Shown: positions 1 through 8,335 of the stretch, one piece after another | Layout: each line of letters opens with the position of its first letter | How positions within the stretch are numbered: position 1 is the first letter of the stretch | Origin: VGDP01 sp964530335 | GTDB lineage: Bacteria; Pseudomonadota; Alphaproteobacteria; SP197 | DNA: 64,000 nt | Direction: 5' to 3' | Assembly (NCBI GenBank): GCA_964530335.1 | Contig: CAZGYG010000006.1 | Span: forward strand, 1 to 64,000 | Notes under the pieces: model-generated | What the model was told of the DNA's origin: nothing | Database searches by the model: none | What the model saw: only the letters and a program-made list of their open reading frames with translations | Made by a program: the position numbers and the translations under genes

Positions 1-213
1 AGAAACCCTCGGCATCGTCATCGCGAGGCCACGACCTTCCTTCGCCCGCCGAAGCGTAAAGCCGCCGCTACGGTAGGTGAAGGCGGGCTTCGCGAAGGCG
101 GGAGTGGCCGTGGCGATCCAGGGGCAACCGCAGAGATCGGCAGAATTCTGGATTGCCGCGTCGGGCTTCGCCCTCCTCGCAATGACGCTTCGGGGGTTTT
201 TCAACAGCCTGCT
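1..213. repeat. MITE-like intergenic repeat, copy 1, left end cut by the window, with a second repeat nested inside
   Basis: The right end (192-213) is the same terminal sequence seen in the complete copy at 49521-49675: a run of Gs and Ts followed by a CAGCCTGCT-type tip. Internal blocks also match, including ATCGTCATCGCGAG, GGCGATCCAGGG and GGATTGCCGCGTCGG. The left terminus lies at or before base 1. Inside, at about 35-107, sits a different palindromic module (CTTCGCCCGCCGAAGC to GGCGGGAG) that closely matches half of the 26661-26829 element, so one repeat has inserted into the hairpin part of another. No gene is supported here. The short open frame at 77-265 is repeat sequence. Confidence 0.7.
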
Positions 214-291
214 GATCCTAGGCGCTATAGCGGGATGCGAGGGCGAGTGGGGCGACACGATCTGATCGCATCGGGCTGATCGCATCGGGCG

Positions 292-1167
292 CTAGTTCAG
301 CACCCCGGCGTGGCGCATGGCGCCGGCGACCCGTTCCTTGGTCGCCGCCTGCGGTTCGACCAGTGGCAGCCGCACCTCGGCCGTGCAGTGGCCGAGCAGG
401 CTCGCCGCGTACTTGACCGGCGCCGGGCTGGTCTCGGCGAACAGCGCGCGGTGCAGGGGCATCAGCCGTTCCTGGATCGCGAGCGTGCCCTTGGCGTCCC
501 CCGAGCGCCAGCGATCGTGCATGGTGGCGCACAGCCGGGGCGCCACGTTCGCCGTGACCGAGATGCAGCCGTCGCCGCCCGCCGCGAGCAGCGCGAGCAC
601 CGCCGGATCCTCGCCCGAGAGCTGGCAGAACGGCTTGGCGATGGCGAGCCTGGTGTCGAGCGGCCGGGTCGCGTCGGCGGTCGCGTCCTTGACGCCGATG
701 ATGTTGGGCAGCTCGGCCAGCCGCGCCATGGTGGCCACGCTCATGTCGACCACCGAGCGCGGCGGGATGTTGTAGATGATGATCGGGATGTCGACGGCGT
801 CGTGGATCGCCTTGTAGTGCTGGTAGAGCCCTTCCTGGGTCGGCTTGTTGTAGTAGGGCGTCACCACCAGCACCGCGTCGGCCCCGGCGGCCTTGGCATG
901 GCGCGTGAGCTCGATCGCCTCGGCGGTCGAGTTGGACCCGGTGCCCGCGATGACCGGAACCCGGCCCTTGGCGACCTCGAGGCAGAGCTCGGTCACCCGC
1001 ATGTGCTCGGCGTGGCTCAGCGTCGGCGATTCGCCTGTGGTGCCGCAGGGCACGACGCCGTCGGTGCCTTCCTTGATCTGCCAGTCGACCAACGTCTGGA
1101 ACGCCTTGGCATCGACCGCGCCCTTGCGGAACGGGGTGATCAGAGCAACCAGCGATCCCTGGAACAT
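292..1167 (-). CDS. dapA: 4-hydroxy-tetrahydrodipicolinate synthase
   Basis: This cytoplasmic lyase condenses pyruvate with aspartate semialdehyde, the first committed step of lysine and diaminopimelate synthesis. The protein is 291 aa, close to the E. coli enzyme. Visible family motifs are GTTGESPTL (about 42-50), the YYNKPT loop (about 105-110), the catalytic Tyr in IYNIP (about 132), the following PPR arginine, and the Schiff-base lysine in GVKDAT (about Lys160). The ATG at 1167 is preceded by GAGGAG at good spacing, and an upstream promoter is visible. The homologous sialic-acid lyase NanA was considered because a neu locus lies nearby, but the sequence pattern is that of DapA. It is divergent from the dehydratase gene that starts at 1318. 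Confidence 0.95.
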   Translation of the reverse strand: MFQGSLVALITPFRKGAVDAKAFQTLVDWQIKEGTDGVVPCGTTGESPTLSHAEHMRVTELCLEVAKGRVPVIAGTGSNSTAEAIELTRHAKAAGADAVLVVTPYYNKPTQEGLYQHYKAIHDAVDIPIIIYNIPPRSVVDMSVATMARLAELPNIIGVKDATADATRPLDTRLAIAKPFCQLSGEDPAVLALLAAGGDGCISVTANVAPRLCATMHDRWRSGDAKGTLAIQERLMPLHRALFAETSPAPVKYAASLLGHCTAEVRLPLVEPQAATKERVAGAMRHAGVLN

Positions 1168-1209
1168 GGCGGACTCCTCGCCGCGTCGCGCGGCTCGTGC
1201 TAGGCATCC

Positions 1210-1238
1210 TTCATAGTGAGGTCGGCGCGGCGCCGCAA
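1210..1238 (-). promoter_or_regulatory. Candidate sigma-70 type promoter of dapA
   Basis: On the minus strand TTGCGG (1238-1233) is followed after exactly 17 nt by TATGAA (1215-1210). A start of transcription near 1203 would give a leader of about 36 nt that contains the GAGGAG ribosome-binding site. This is prediction from consensus only. Confidence 0.45.
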
Positions 1239-1317
1239 GACGCTGCTTGCCTCGCGCCTGGAGCGACGGCAATCTCCGCCGCCACGGCCCGCCAACCTGG
1301 CCGGGACTCGATGGACC

Positions 1318-2304
1318 ATGAACGCCCCCGCCTCGCACCCCACCATCGCCGACATCGAGGCCGCGGCCGGCCGGCTGCGCGGGCAAGCCGTGCCGACGCC
1401 GCTCCTGGAATCCGAGGCGCTCAACCGCGCCATCGGCGGGCGGCTGCTGGTCAAGGCCGAGGTCTTGCAGGTGACCGGATCGTTCAAGTTCCGCGGCGCC
1501 TACAACGCCATCGGCCTGCTCGACGCGAGTGCGCGCGCGCGTGGCGTGGTCGCGTTCTCGTCCGGCAACCACGCCCAGGGCGTGGCCGCGGCCGCCCGGC
1601 GTCACGGCACCACGGCGGTCATCGTCATGCCGGCGGACGCGCCCGACGTGAAGCGCGAAGGCACGCTCGCCTGGGGCGCCCGCATCGTCGCCTACGACCG
1701 GATCAAGGATGACCGCGAGGGCATCGCGCGCCGCATCGCCGCCGACGAAGGACGGGTGCTGATCGCGCCCTACGACGATCCGGCGATCGTCGCCGGCCAG
1801 GGCACCGTCGGGCTCGAACTCGCGGCCCAGGCGGCGGCGGCCGGGGCCAGGCTCGACGCCGTGCTCGTGCCGTGCGGCGGCGGCGGGCTCATCGCCGGGT
1901 GCGCCATCGCGCTCGGCGCCAAGTCTCCGGGAACCGCGGTCTGGGCGGTCGAGCCCGAGGGCTTCGACGACACGGCGCGCTCGCTCGCGGAAGGAACCCG
2001 CCAGGGCGTGAGGCCCGGCGCCGCCTCGATCGCCGACGCCCTGATGGCGCCAATGCCCGGCAGCCTGACCTTCGCGATCAACCGGACGCTGCTGGCCGGC
2101 GGGCTCGCGGTGCCGGACCGGGCCATGCTCGAAGCCATGGCCACCGGGTTCCGCCACCTCAAGATCGTGATCGAGCCGGGCGGCGCGGTGGCGCTCGCCG
2201 CGGTGCTCGGCGCTACGTTCGACGCCAGGGGCAAGACGATCGCCGTGGTCGCCTCGGGCGGCAACGTCGACCCGGCGACGTTCGCCCGCGCTCTGAATCT
2301 TTAG
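1318..2304 (+). CDS. PLP-dependent threonine/serine dehydratase family protein
   Basis: A fold-type II PLP enzyme of 328 aa, the size of a catabolic threonine dehydratase or serine racemase without a C-terminal ACT domain. The PLP lysine is Lys57 in GSFKFRGAYNA. SSGNHAQG and the glycine-rich phosphate loop CGGGGL are present. Likely reactions are deamination of threonine or serine to the 2-oxo acid. The absence of a regulatory domain argues against biosynthetic IlvA. The ATG at 1318 is chosen because the family N-terminus begins just after it and the upstream extension is arginine-rich and unlike the family. A second, distinct paralogue lies at 30843-31829. Confidence 0.85.
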   Translation: MNAPASHPTIADIEAAAGRLRGQAVPTPLLESEALNRAIGGRLLVKAEVLQVTGSFKFRGAYNAIGLLDASARARGVVAFSSGNHAQGVAAAARRHGTTAVIVMPADAPDVKREGTLAWGARIVAYDRIKDDREGIARRIAADEGRVLIAPYDDPAIVAGQGTVGLELAAQAAAAGARLDAVLVPCGGGGLIAGCAIALGAKSPGTAVWAVEPEGFDDTARSLAEGTRQGVRPGAASIADALMAPMPGSLTFAINRTLLAGGLAVPDRAMLEAMATGFRHLKIVIEPGGAVALAAVLGATFDARGKTIAVVASGGNVDPATFARALNL

Positions 2305-2861
2305 CCGGCCGCGACCAACGCGCCGTCGGAAAGCCTGTAGCGCCGGCCGTCGCGCGGGCACACCAGGTTGGGGCCGAGGCGTTCTCCGGCATGGCTGACC
2401 CAGCCGATCCGGCGCGCCGGCACGCCCGCGACCAGGGCATGGGGCGGAACGTCGCGCGTGACCACCGCGCCGGCGGCGACGAAGCAATACGGGCCGAGCA
2501 CCACGCCGCACAGGATGGTGGCGTTGGCGCCCACGGTGGCGCCGCGCCGCACCAGGGTGGGCCGGATCTCGGCATGCCGGTCGATCCCGGCGCGCGGGTT
2601 GGCGACGTTCGTGAACACGGCGGACGGCCCGACGAACACCTCGTCCTCGAGGGTCACGCCGGTGTAGAGGCTGACGTTGTTCTGGATCCGGCAGCGGTCG
2701 CCGACCGTCACGTCCGCCCCGACCATGACGTTCTGGCCGAGCACGCAGTCGCGCCCGATCCGGCTGCCCGCGAACACGTGGCAGAAGTGCCAGACCCGGG
2801 TGCCCAGGCCGATCGAGCACGGCTGGTCGATGACCGCGCTGGCGTGGATGAACGGGTCCAC
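2301..2861 (-). CDS. Left-handed beta-helix N-acetyltransferase, WlbB/WbpD-like
   Basis: A 186-aa hexapeptide-repeat acyltransferase. The order of turns (FIHASAVID, GLGTRVWHFCHV, IQNNVSLYTGV, then a loop and GATVGANATILCGV, GPYCFVAAGAVVTRDVP) is that of enzymes that acetylate the 3-amino group of UDP-2-acetamido-3-amino sugars. It lies directly downstream of a WlbA-like dehydrogenase, which fits that job. No aminotransferase (WlbC/WbpE) is seen between them. The start is GTG 2861 just after the stop of the upstream gene; TTG 2867, overlapping that stop, is the alternative. Its end overlaps the end of the convergent dehydratase by 4 nt. Confidence 0.8.
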   Translation of the reverse strand: MDPFIHASAVIDQPCSIGLGTRVWHFCHVFAGSRIGRDCVLGQNVMVGADVTVGDRCRIQNNVSLYTGVTLEDEVFVGPSAVFTNVANPRAGIDRHAEIRPTLVRRGATVGANATILCGVVLGPYCFVAAGAVVTRDVPPHALVAGVPARRIGWVSHAGERLGPNLVCPRDGRRYRLSDGALVAAG

Positions 2862-2863
2862 GG

Positions 2864-3883
2864 TCAAGCGCCGGCGGCGCGGGCGAGCGGCCGCGGCAGG
2901 ATGGGCGCGCAAGGATGGGCGCCGGCCATGGCGCGCTCGGCCGCGTCGAGCACGGCAAGCACGCGCACCCCTTCCCAGCCGTCGGTCAAGGCCGGCGCCC
3001 GATCGGCGATGCGGGCCAGGAAATGGCGCGCCTGGGCGACCAATGGCTCGACCGGCTCGAGCGCGATCGGTTCGCTCGCGCCGCGCTCGGCCACGACGCC
3101 ACCTTCGTCCAGGCGCACGCGGCACGGCTGGATCGTCAGCTTGTCCGGCCACGGCCGCCCGTCGTCGAACACCGCCATGGCGTCCTCGCCGACCACCGCG
3201 AGCCGCTGCTCCTTGAACGGATGCAGCCACGATACGAACACGTAGGCCGACAGACCGTCGGCGAACTCGAGGGTGGTGCTGGTCACGTCGGCCACGGCGG
3301 AGTCGATATGGCGGCTGCCGATGGCCTGGACCCGCACCGGCATGGCGCCGGCGAGCGCCAGGATCATGGAGACGTCGTGGGGCGCGAAGCTCCACAGGAT
3401 GTTCTCCTCGCGCCGCACCCGCCCGAGGTTGAGCCGCGTGGCGTGGACGTAGCGCAGCGCCCCGAGCCGCCCCGCCGCCACCAGGCCGGCGAGCTGGGCG
3501 AACGCCGGATGGTAACGCAGCACGTGCCCGACCATGAGCACCCGGTCGGTGGCGAGTTCGGCCAGCGCAACGGCCTGGTCGAGCCCGAGCGCGAGGGGCT
3601 TTTCGACCAGCACGTCCTTGCCGGCGGCGAGCGCCCGGCGCACCAGCGCGCCGTGGCTGGCCGCCGGGGCCGCGATCACGACCGCGGGAATCGTGGCGTC
3701 ATCGAGAATGGCGTCGAGCGTCCGGGCCGCGACACCGTGGCGCGCGGCGATGGTCCGGGCGCGTTCGGGGTCCGGGTCGTGGACCGCGCCGAGCGCGCCC
3801 TCGGCCGCCAGCACCCGCGCGTGGTTGGCGCCCCACGGCCCGACCCCGATGACCGCGACGGCCGCCGCGGGGCCAGAGCCCAT
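2864..3883 (-). CDS. Gfo/Idh/MocA family oxidoreductase, WlbA/WbpB-like sugar dehydrogenase
   Basis: An NAD-dependent sugar dehydrogenase of 339 aa. The N-terminal Rossmann motif GVGPWG is at about 13-18, the family EKP motif at 94-96, and a conserved APHDVSMI segment at about 167-174. The stretch around ENILWSFAPHD resembles WlbA enzymes, which oxidise carbon 3 of UDP-GlcNAc-derived uronates on the way to 2,3-diacetamido sugars of O-antigen or glycoprotein glycans. It probably forms one transcript with the acetyltransferase downstream (2-nt gap) and the WecA-like gene upstream (4 nt). Exact substrate is inference. Confidence 0.82.
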   Translation of the reverse strand: MGSGPAAAVAVIGVGPWGANHARVLAAEGALGAVHDPDPERARTIAARHGVAARTLDAILDDATIPAVVIAAPAASHGALVRRALAAGKDVLVEKPLALGLDQAVALAELATDRVLMVGHVLRYHPAFAQLAGLVAAGRLGALRYVHATRLNLGRVRREENILWSFAPHDVSMILALAGAMPVRVQAIGSRHIDSAVADVTSTTLEFADGLSAYVFVSWLHPFKEQRLAVVGEDAMAVFDDGRPWPDKLTIQPCRVRLDEGGVVAERGASEPIALEPVEPLVAQARHFLARIADRAPALTDGWEGVRVLAVLDAAERAMAGAHPCAPILPRPLARAAGA

Positions 3884-3887
3884 GATC

Positions 3888-4961
3888 CTAGAGCAGGCGG
3901 CGCTGGGGCGAGCGCAGCCAGCGGCGCAAGAGCGGGCTGGTCGCCCGGAGCACGATCGCCGCGTAGACCGCGGCCACGAGCCCGGCCCAGGCGAGCGTCC
4001 ACGCCGGCCACGCGAGCGCCAGCACGGCGGGAACCCCGATCAACGCCAGATAGCAGACCAGCACCCAGCGCGGCGCCATGCGGCGCAGCAGGAAATGGTG
4101 CAAGTGGTGCTTGTCCGGGTCGAACGGCGAGCGGCGCGACGCGACGCGCCACACCATGAGCCTGAGGCAATCGATCACGGGCACCAGGAACCACAGCGCC
4201 ACGACATCGGCGGGCAAGTTGGCGGGCGCCCGGTTGTAGGCGTAGATCGCGACGATCGCGACCACCATGGTGATGGCGTAGGTGCCCGAATCGCCCAGGA
4301 ACAGCCGGCCCGAAAGATTGAAGCCGAGCGTGATCGCGAGCGCCGCGGCGAAGGCGGCGAGCAGCGGCGCGAGTTCGGGCGGACCGTACACGACCAGGAG
4401 CAGGCTCCAGATCAGGCAGGCGCCGAGCGCCAGACCGTTGATGCCGTCGGCCATGTTCATGGCGTTGACCAGCCCGATCAGGCACAGCGCCGTGAACAGC
4501 AACGAAAACGGGTAGAGCCCGAGCGGCGAGGAGGCGAAGGTGAAGCGCAGCCCGGTGACGACGAACTGGTCGGGCGCGATGTTCAGCACCACCAGCGCGA
4601 TGACCGTGGCCAGCGCGAGCCGGTACTTGGGCTTGATGTCGTGCTGGTCGTCGACGAGCCCGAGGACGAAGAACGCCGCCGCCGTGACCGCGAGCGCCGG
4701 GTAGAGCCGATCGTCCGGGTTGTCGAGCGCGAGCGCGCCGCAATAGACGACGAAGGGCGCCACGATCGCCAGGCCGCCGACCAGCGGCGTCGGCCGGGCG
4801 TGGCGCTTGCGCCGGCCGTCCGGGTGATCGACGACGCGGAGCACGTTCGCGATGGTCGGCGCCGAGAGGCACAGCAACAGGGTGAGCCCGCACAGGAAGA
4901 CGAAATCGACGACGAACCGGGCCCAGATACCGTCCGAGAGTCCCGAAGCGATCAGCGTCAC
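3888..4961 (-). CDS. Undecaprenyl-phosphate N-acetylhexosamine-1-phosphate transferase, WecA/MraY family
   Basis: A polytopic inner-membrane enzyme that loads a sugar-1-phosphate from a UDP-sugar onto undecaprenyl phosphate, starting assembly of a surface glycan. Motifs are the acidic VDDQHD (about 103-108), NAMNMADGINGLA (about 166-178), GDSGTY in the C-terminal half and the HHLHH signature of WecA-type enzymes, with about ten hydrophobic segments. I start at GTG 4961 (357 aa). A TTG at 5027 would add 22 residues that do not look like a membrane-protein N-terminus. It lies just upstream of the WlbA-like gene and downstream of a DUF218 gene in the same direction. Confidence 0.85.
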   Translation of the reverse strand: MTLIASGLSDGIWARFVVDFVFLCGLTLLLCLSAPTIANVLRVVDHPDGRRKRHARPTPLVGGLAIVAPFVVYCGALALDNPDDRLYPALAVTAAAFFVLGLVDDQHDIKPKYRLALATVIALVVLNIAPDQFVVTGLRFTFASSPLGLYPFSLLFTALCLIGLVNAMNMADGINGLALGACLIWSLLLVVYGPPELAPLLAAFAAALAITLGFNLSGRLFLGDSGTYAITMVVAIVAIYAYNRAPANLPADVVALWFLVPVIDCLRLMVWRVASRRSPFDPDKHHLHHFLLRRMAPRWVLVCYLALIGVPAVLALAWPAWTLAWAGLVAAVYAAIVLRATSPLLRRWLRSPQRRLL

Positions 4962-5052
4962 GGCAGTGTCATGGCGTCGCCCGCCAGCCCCCCGTCCGGT
5001 CGTGCCACAGGGCCCGCCAAAAGACAAGTTCGCGGTTGGTCCGCCGCGACGG

Positions 5053-5874
5053 TCAAGGCAGCGGCCCGGGCCACGGGTCGTCGCTCAGACCGAGCACCCA
5101 ATAGCCCAGCAGCCCGACAATTTCGTGGGTGGCGATCTTAATGGCTTCCAGATTCTCGAGCGGCGCGAAACCGAGCCCGAGGGCCGACGAGCCAAGAGTC
5201 CGGTAGTCCACCGGGTAGGGCACGACGTTCCAGCCGACGGCGCGAAAGCAGCCGACCGCACGCGGCATATGCGCGGCCGAGGTCACCAGCAGCCAGGTCT
5301 CGGCCGGCGCGGGCTGGACCAGCGCCTTCGACAACCGCGCATTCTCGGCCGTATTGCGCGCTTGGTCCTCGAACACGATGCGCTCGAGCGGGCCGCCGAG
5401 CTCGGCCACCAGGCGACGGGCGAACACGGCTTCCCCCGGTGCATCGACGAAGGCCGAGCTCGAGCCGCCGGTGACGACCAGCCGCGCCTGGGGATAGCGG
5501 CGGGCGAGGGTCAGAAGCGCCGCCACGCGGTCGGCCGCGTCGTTCAGCTCCACCGTGCCGTGGGTCACGCTCGCGCCGACGTTCGTGAACCCGCTCAGCA
5601 CGATGACCCCGTCGGCCCGGTCCGGCAGCGGAGCCATCGGAAACCGCTCCTCGAGCCGGGCGAGCAACGCCGGTCCCACGGGAACGATCGCCAGGCCGAG
5701 GGCGAGCCCGACGGTCGCCGTGACGATCCCTCGCCCGAGCGCGCGTCGCCCGGTCCACAGCAGCGCGGCGCCCAGCGCCAGGAACGCCAGGCCGATGGTC
5801 GCCGGGTCGATGGCGTAGGCGGCAAGCTTGGACAGGACGAACACGGGACCGGGCTGGCGGAATTCGGCGGCCAC
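5053..5874 (-). CDS. YdcF/ElyC-like DUF218 membrane protein
   Basis: Two N-terminal transmembrane segments (about residues 10-65) are followed by a DUF218 domain: DGVIVLSGF, VVTGGSSS, a RNTAENA motif and LVTSAAHMPRAVGCF. Family members such as ElyC/SanA affect envelope polysaccharide or peptidoglycan precursor use, but the biochemical activity is not settled. GTG 5874 (273 aa) is chosen because the family usually begins just before the first hydrophobic segment (here PVFVLSKLAAY). Longer starts (ATG 5943, or the frame opening at 5970) would run into the divergent flippase gene. It belongs to the surface-sugar operon with the WecA-like gene. Confidence 0.72.
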   Translation of the reverse strand: MAAEFRQPGPVFVLSKLAAYAIDPATIGLAFLALGAALLWTGRRALGRGIVTATVGLALGLAIVPVGPALLARLEERFPMAPLPDRADGVIVLSGFTNVGASVTHGTVELNDAADRVAALLTLARRYPQARLVVTGGSSSAFVDAPGEAVFARRLVAELGGPLERIVFEDQARNTAENARLSKALVQPAPAETWLLVTSAAHMPRAVGCFRAVGWNVVPYPVDYRTLGSSALGLGFAPLENLEAIKIATHEIVGLLGYWVLGLSDDPWPGPLP

Positions 5875-5962
5875 GATATCACGGCGCCGGCGGCTCGGCC
5901 GGAACGTTGACCTCGACAGGGCCGGGCGGGCTCGGTAAGCCATGCGCGGTCGGGAGGCAGCG

Positions 5963-7186
5963 ATGAACAAGCCCGGACGTCCCAGTTACGGCGCGCGCCT
6001 GGGCATCGGCGTGATCCACGCGCTGTTCCCGCTCGTCCCCCTCGTTTACCTGACGCGCGTGCTCAGCCCCGCCGAGCTCGGCTTCATCGGCCTGACGCTC
6101 GCCGGCACCATGATCGTCCAGGACCTCATCGCGCTGCGGGCCGAATCCGCGGTCGGCGGGGCCGAAGGCCCGAACGGGCCGCGTGCCACGCTCGATCGCG
6201 GCGTGGTGCTGGGCGTCGCGCTCGGCGGCTTGGCTATCGCGGGCGCCGCGTGCGCCGTGCTCGCCTTCGCCTTGCCGCGCTTTTCCGCCGTCTTCGCCCT
6301 GGCGCCGACGCTGGCGGCGATTCGCTTCATCGGCATGCTCGAATTGGCCGGGGTCACCGACGAAGGCCGGGCCAACCGGCACGGGGTCATTACCGCCGTG
6401 GGCAACCTGACCGGCTTCGCCTTGACCATCGGCTTCATCTCGGCGCTGGAGCTCAGTTGGGCGGGGCGCATCCTGGCGCTCGTCGTCGCCGAGGGCGGGG
6501 TCGTCGCCGTGCGCCTGGCGGTGCTCGCGCGTCTGGGCAAGCCGCACCGGGTCGCCTGGGATGCGGCGCGCGGCCGGACCCTGATCCACGAAGCAAGGCC
6601 CGAGCTGATCACCAGCTTGCTCGCCGTCGCGCTCGATCACGCCTCGCGCCTGGTCGCGCTGGGCGCGCTCGGCATGGCCCAGGTCGGGTTCCTGGTGGTC
6701 GCCTACCGGGTCGGCGCCGCCGTCCCGGCGATCAACAAGTCGCTGGCCTTCGCGCTCGGTCCCCGGGTCTGGGCCCGGATGGACGCGGGCGACCTGCGGG
6801 GCCTGGTGCGGCTGCACCTGGTCTATGGCGGCGCCGTGCTGGCCCTCGCGCTCGTCGTGGCGGGCGCCTGCCTGATCGCCACGGACGACGTGTTCGGCGC
6901 GGCCTTCGCAGTCGCGGCGCCCGCCGCCGCCGCTGTCTCGGTTGGGTACGGCTTCAAGGGGTTCCAGCGCGTGGCCGGGTTCATGCGCACCCGGCTCGGC
7001 ATGCCCGCGCCCGACCCGTGGCATCAGGCGCTCGCCGTCGCGCTCGTGGTCGCGGTGGGTCTCGGGTTAGCGCCGAGCCTGGGCGTCACGGGGCTCGCGT
7101 TGGCGACGGCGCTGGGGCTCGCGACGGTGGCCGTGCTTTCGGTCGTGGGCGCCTACCGGGAATTCCTGGGCCGGCGCGGTCAGTAG
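5963..7186 (+). CDS. Wzx-like polysaccharide/oligosaccharide flippase
   Basis: A 407-aa, strongly hydrophobic protein with about 12 predicted membrane spans, of the MATE-related Wzx/polysaccharide-export superfamily. The start fits the family: a short basic N-terminus, then a first span and YLTRVLSPAELGFIGLTL, the classic beginning of O-unit flippases. It would move undecaprenyl-linked oligosaccharide across the inner membrane. ATG 5963 is chosen because GGGAGG lies 5 nt upstream; ATG 5942 is the longer option. It is divergent from the DUF218 gene and convergent with neuC, with a 7-nt overlap at the 3' ends. Confidence 0.78.
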   Translation: MNKPGRPSYGARLGIGVIHALFPLVPLVYLTRVLSPAELGFIGLTLAGTMIVQDLIALRAESAVGGAEGPNGPRATLDRGVVLGVALGGLAIAGAACAVLAFALPRFSAVFALAPTLAAIRFIGMLELAGVTDEGRANRHGVITAVGNLTGFALTIGFISALELSWAGRILALVVAEGGVVAVRLAVLARLGKPHRVAWDAARGRTLIHEARPELITSLLAVALDHASRLVALGALGMAQVGFLVVAYRVGAAVPAINKSLAFALGPRVWARMDAGDLRGLVRLHLVYGGAVLALALVVAGACLIATDDVFGAAFAVAAPAAAAVSVGYGFKGFQRVAGFMRTRLGMPAPDPWHQALAVALVVAVGLGLAPSLGVTGLALATALGLATVAVLSVVGAYREFLGRRGQ

Positions 7187-8331
7187 GCCAGCGACTTCTG
7201 GATCGTGAAGGTCGCGCGGGCCAGGATTTCGGCGATGCGCGGCCCGCTGTGGCCGTCGCCGTAAAGCCCATCGCGCGGGTAACCGCCGTGGGCGAGCTGG
7301 GTTTCGATCGCCTTCTTGATGGCGTGCCGGTCGTAACCGACGTCGATCACGTTGCCGGCGCGCTCGCGCCGGTTCTGCCGCGTCCCGATGTTGACCGCCG
7401 GCACCCCGAGAAACGCCCCTTCGCGAATCGCGCTCGACGAATTGCCGATCAGGCACGCCGAGGAGGCGATGACCCGGGCGTAGTCCTCGACCGCGAAGTT
7501 GCGGAACAGGTGGATCGGGAACCCCGGGTGCCGCGCGACGAAAAGCCGCAGCCCCTTCGAGGTGCTGTCCGAGCCGGCGTCCACGTTGGGCCACAGCCAG
7601 ACCGTCGGCATGGCCAGGGCATGGATCGCCGCCAGCGTCTCCTCGATCTGGTGGAAGGCATCGCGGTACTCGGTCGTCACCGGATGCTGGAGCACGACGA
7701 CGAAAGGCTTCGAGGCATCGAGCGAGGCGCCGGCGCCGCCGTGGGCATCGAAGAAATCCGCCGGCAGCCCGCGCTCGATGCCGACCAGCGGATCGAGCGA
7801 CGGACATCCCGTGACGTGGACGGTTTCCGGCGCCTCGCCCATGCGGATCAGCCGCTCGCGCGACAGCTCGGTGGTCGCGAAATGCAGGTGCGCGAGCTTG
7901 CTGATGGCGTGGCGCACGCTTTCGTCGATCGAGCCGGTCACCTCGCCGCCCTGAGTGTGCGCGAGGGGAATGTTCATGTACGAGGCGGCGACCGCCGTGG
8001 CGAGCGTCTCGAACCGGTCGGCCACCGTCAGCACCACGTCGGGCTTGAGATTCTCGAACTGGGTTGTCAGCTCGATGATGCCGAGCCCGGTCGACTTGGC
8101 CATGGTCGCCGGGTTTTCGCCCTCGATGATCGAGTAGACCCTGGCGGCGGGCTGGAAGCCGTCGCGCTCGATGACCTCGACAGCCGAACCGTAGCGGAAC
8201 AGCAACGCCGAAGCGCCGACGATGAGCACGAGCTCGAGGTCGGGACGATCGCGCACCGCGGCCATGACCGACTTGATGCGGCCGTAGTTCGCCCGGCTGG
8301 CGACGACGACGCAGATCTTGCGGCGCGCCAT
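7180..8331 (-). CDS. neuC: UDP-N-acetylglucosamine 2-epimerase (hydrolysing), NeuC family
   Basis: A 383-aa GT-B fold enzyme that hydrolyses and epimerises a UDP-HexNAc to free ManNAc (NeuC) or, in legionaminic-acid pathways, a diacetamido analogue (LegG/NeuC2). Motifs are SRANYGRIK (about 12-20), ADRFE (104-108), HTQGGE (125-130) and GSIDESVRHA (133-142), plus a C-terminal GNSSSAIREG substrate loop. It ends 4 nt downstream of neuB, which uses its product, so the pair is surely co-transcribed. The diacetamido possibility is raised by the WlbA/WlbB-like genes nearby. Confidence 0.9.
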   Translation of the reverse strand: MARRKICVVVASRANYGRIKSVMAAVRDRPDLELVLIVGASALLFRYGSAVEVIERDGFQPAARVYSIIEGENPATMAKSTGLGIIELTTQFENLKPDVVLTVADRFETLATAVAASYMNIPLAHTQGGEVTGSIDESVRHAISKLAHLHFATTELSRERLIRMGEAPETVHVTGCPSLDPLVGIERGLPADFFDAHGGAGASLDASKPFVVVLQHPVTTEYRDAFHQIEETLAAIHALAMPTVWLWPNVDAGSDSTSKGLRLFVARHPGFPIHLFRNFAVEDYARVIASSACLIGNSSSAIREGAFLGVPAVNIGTRQNRRERAGNVIDVGYDRHAIKKAIETQLAHGGYPRDGLYGDGHSGPRIAEILARATFTIQKSLAY

Positions 8332-8335
8332 GGCC

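Noticed and set aside
77..265. Small plus-strand frame of 62 codons
   Set aside because: Lies wholly within the MITE-like repeat and its flank; the translation reflects repeat sequence.
292..1167. Sialic acid lyase (NanA) instead of DapA
   Set aside because: Length and motif details (GTTGESPTL, IYNIPPRSVVD) follow DapA, and the gene is separated from the neu genes by another operon.
292..2958. A single 888-codon minus-strand frame from dapA through the dehydratase region
   Set aside because: The upper part is the antisense of the dehydratase and acetyltransferase genes, low in complexity and Arg/Ala/Pro-rich. Only the dapA portion from ATG 1167 has family motifs and a ribosome-binding site.
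1872..3245. Long plus-strand frame of 457 codons overlapping the acetyltransferase and dehydrogenase
   Set aside because: Arg- and Gly-rich shadow of well-supported minus-strand genes, typical of very GC-rich DNA.
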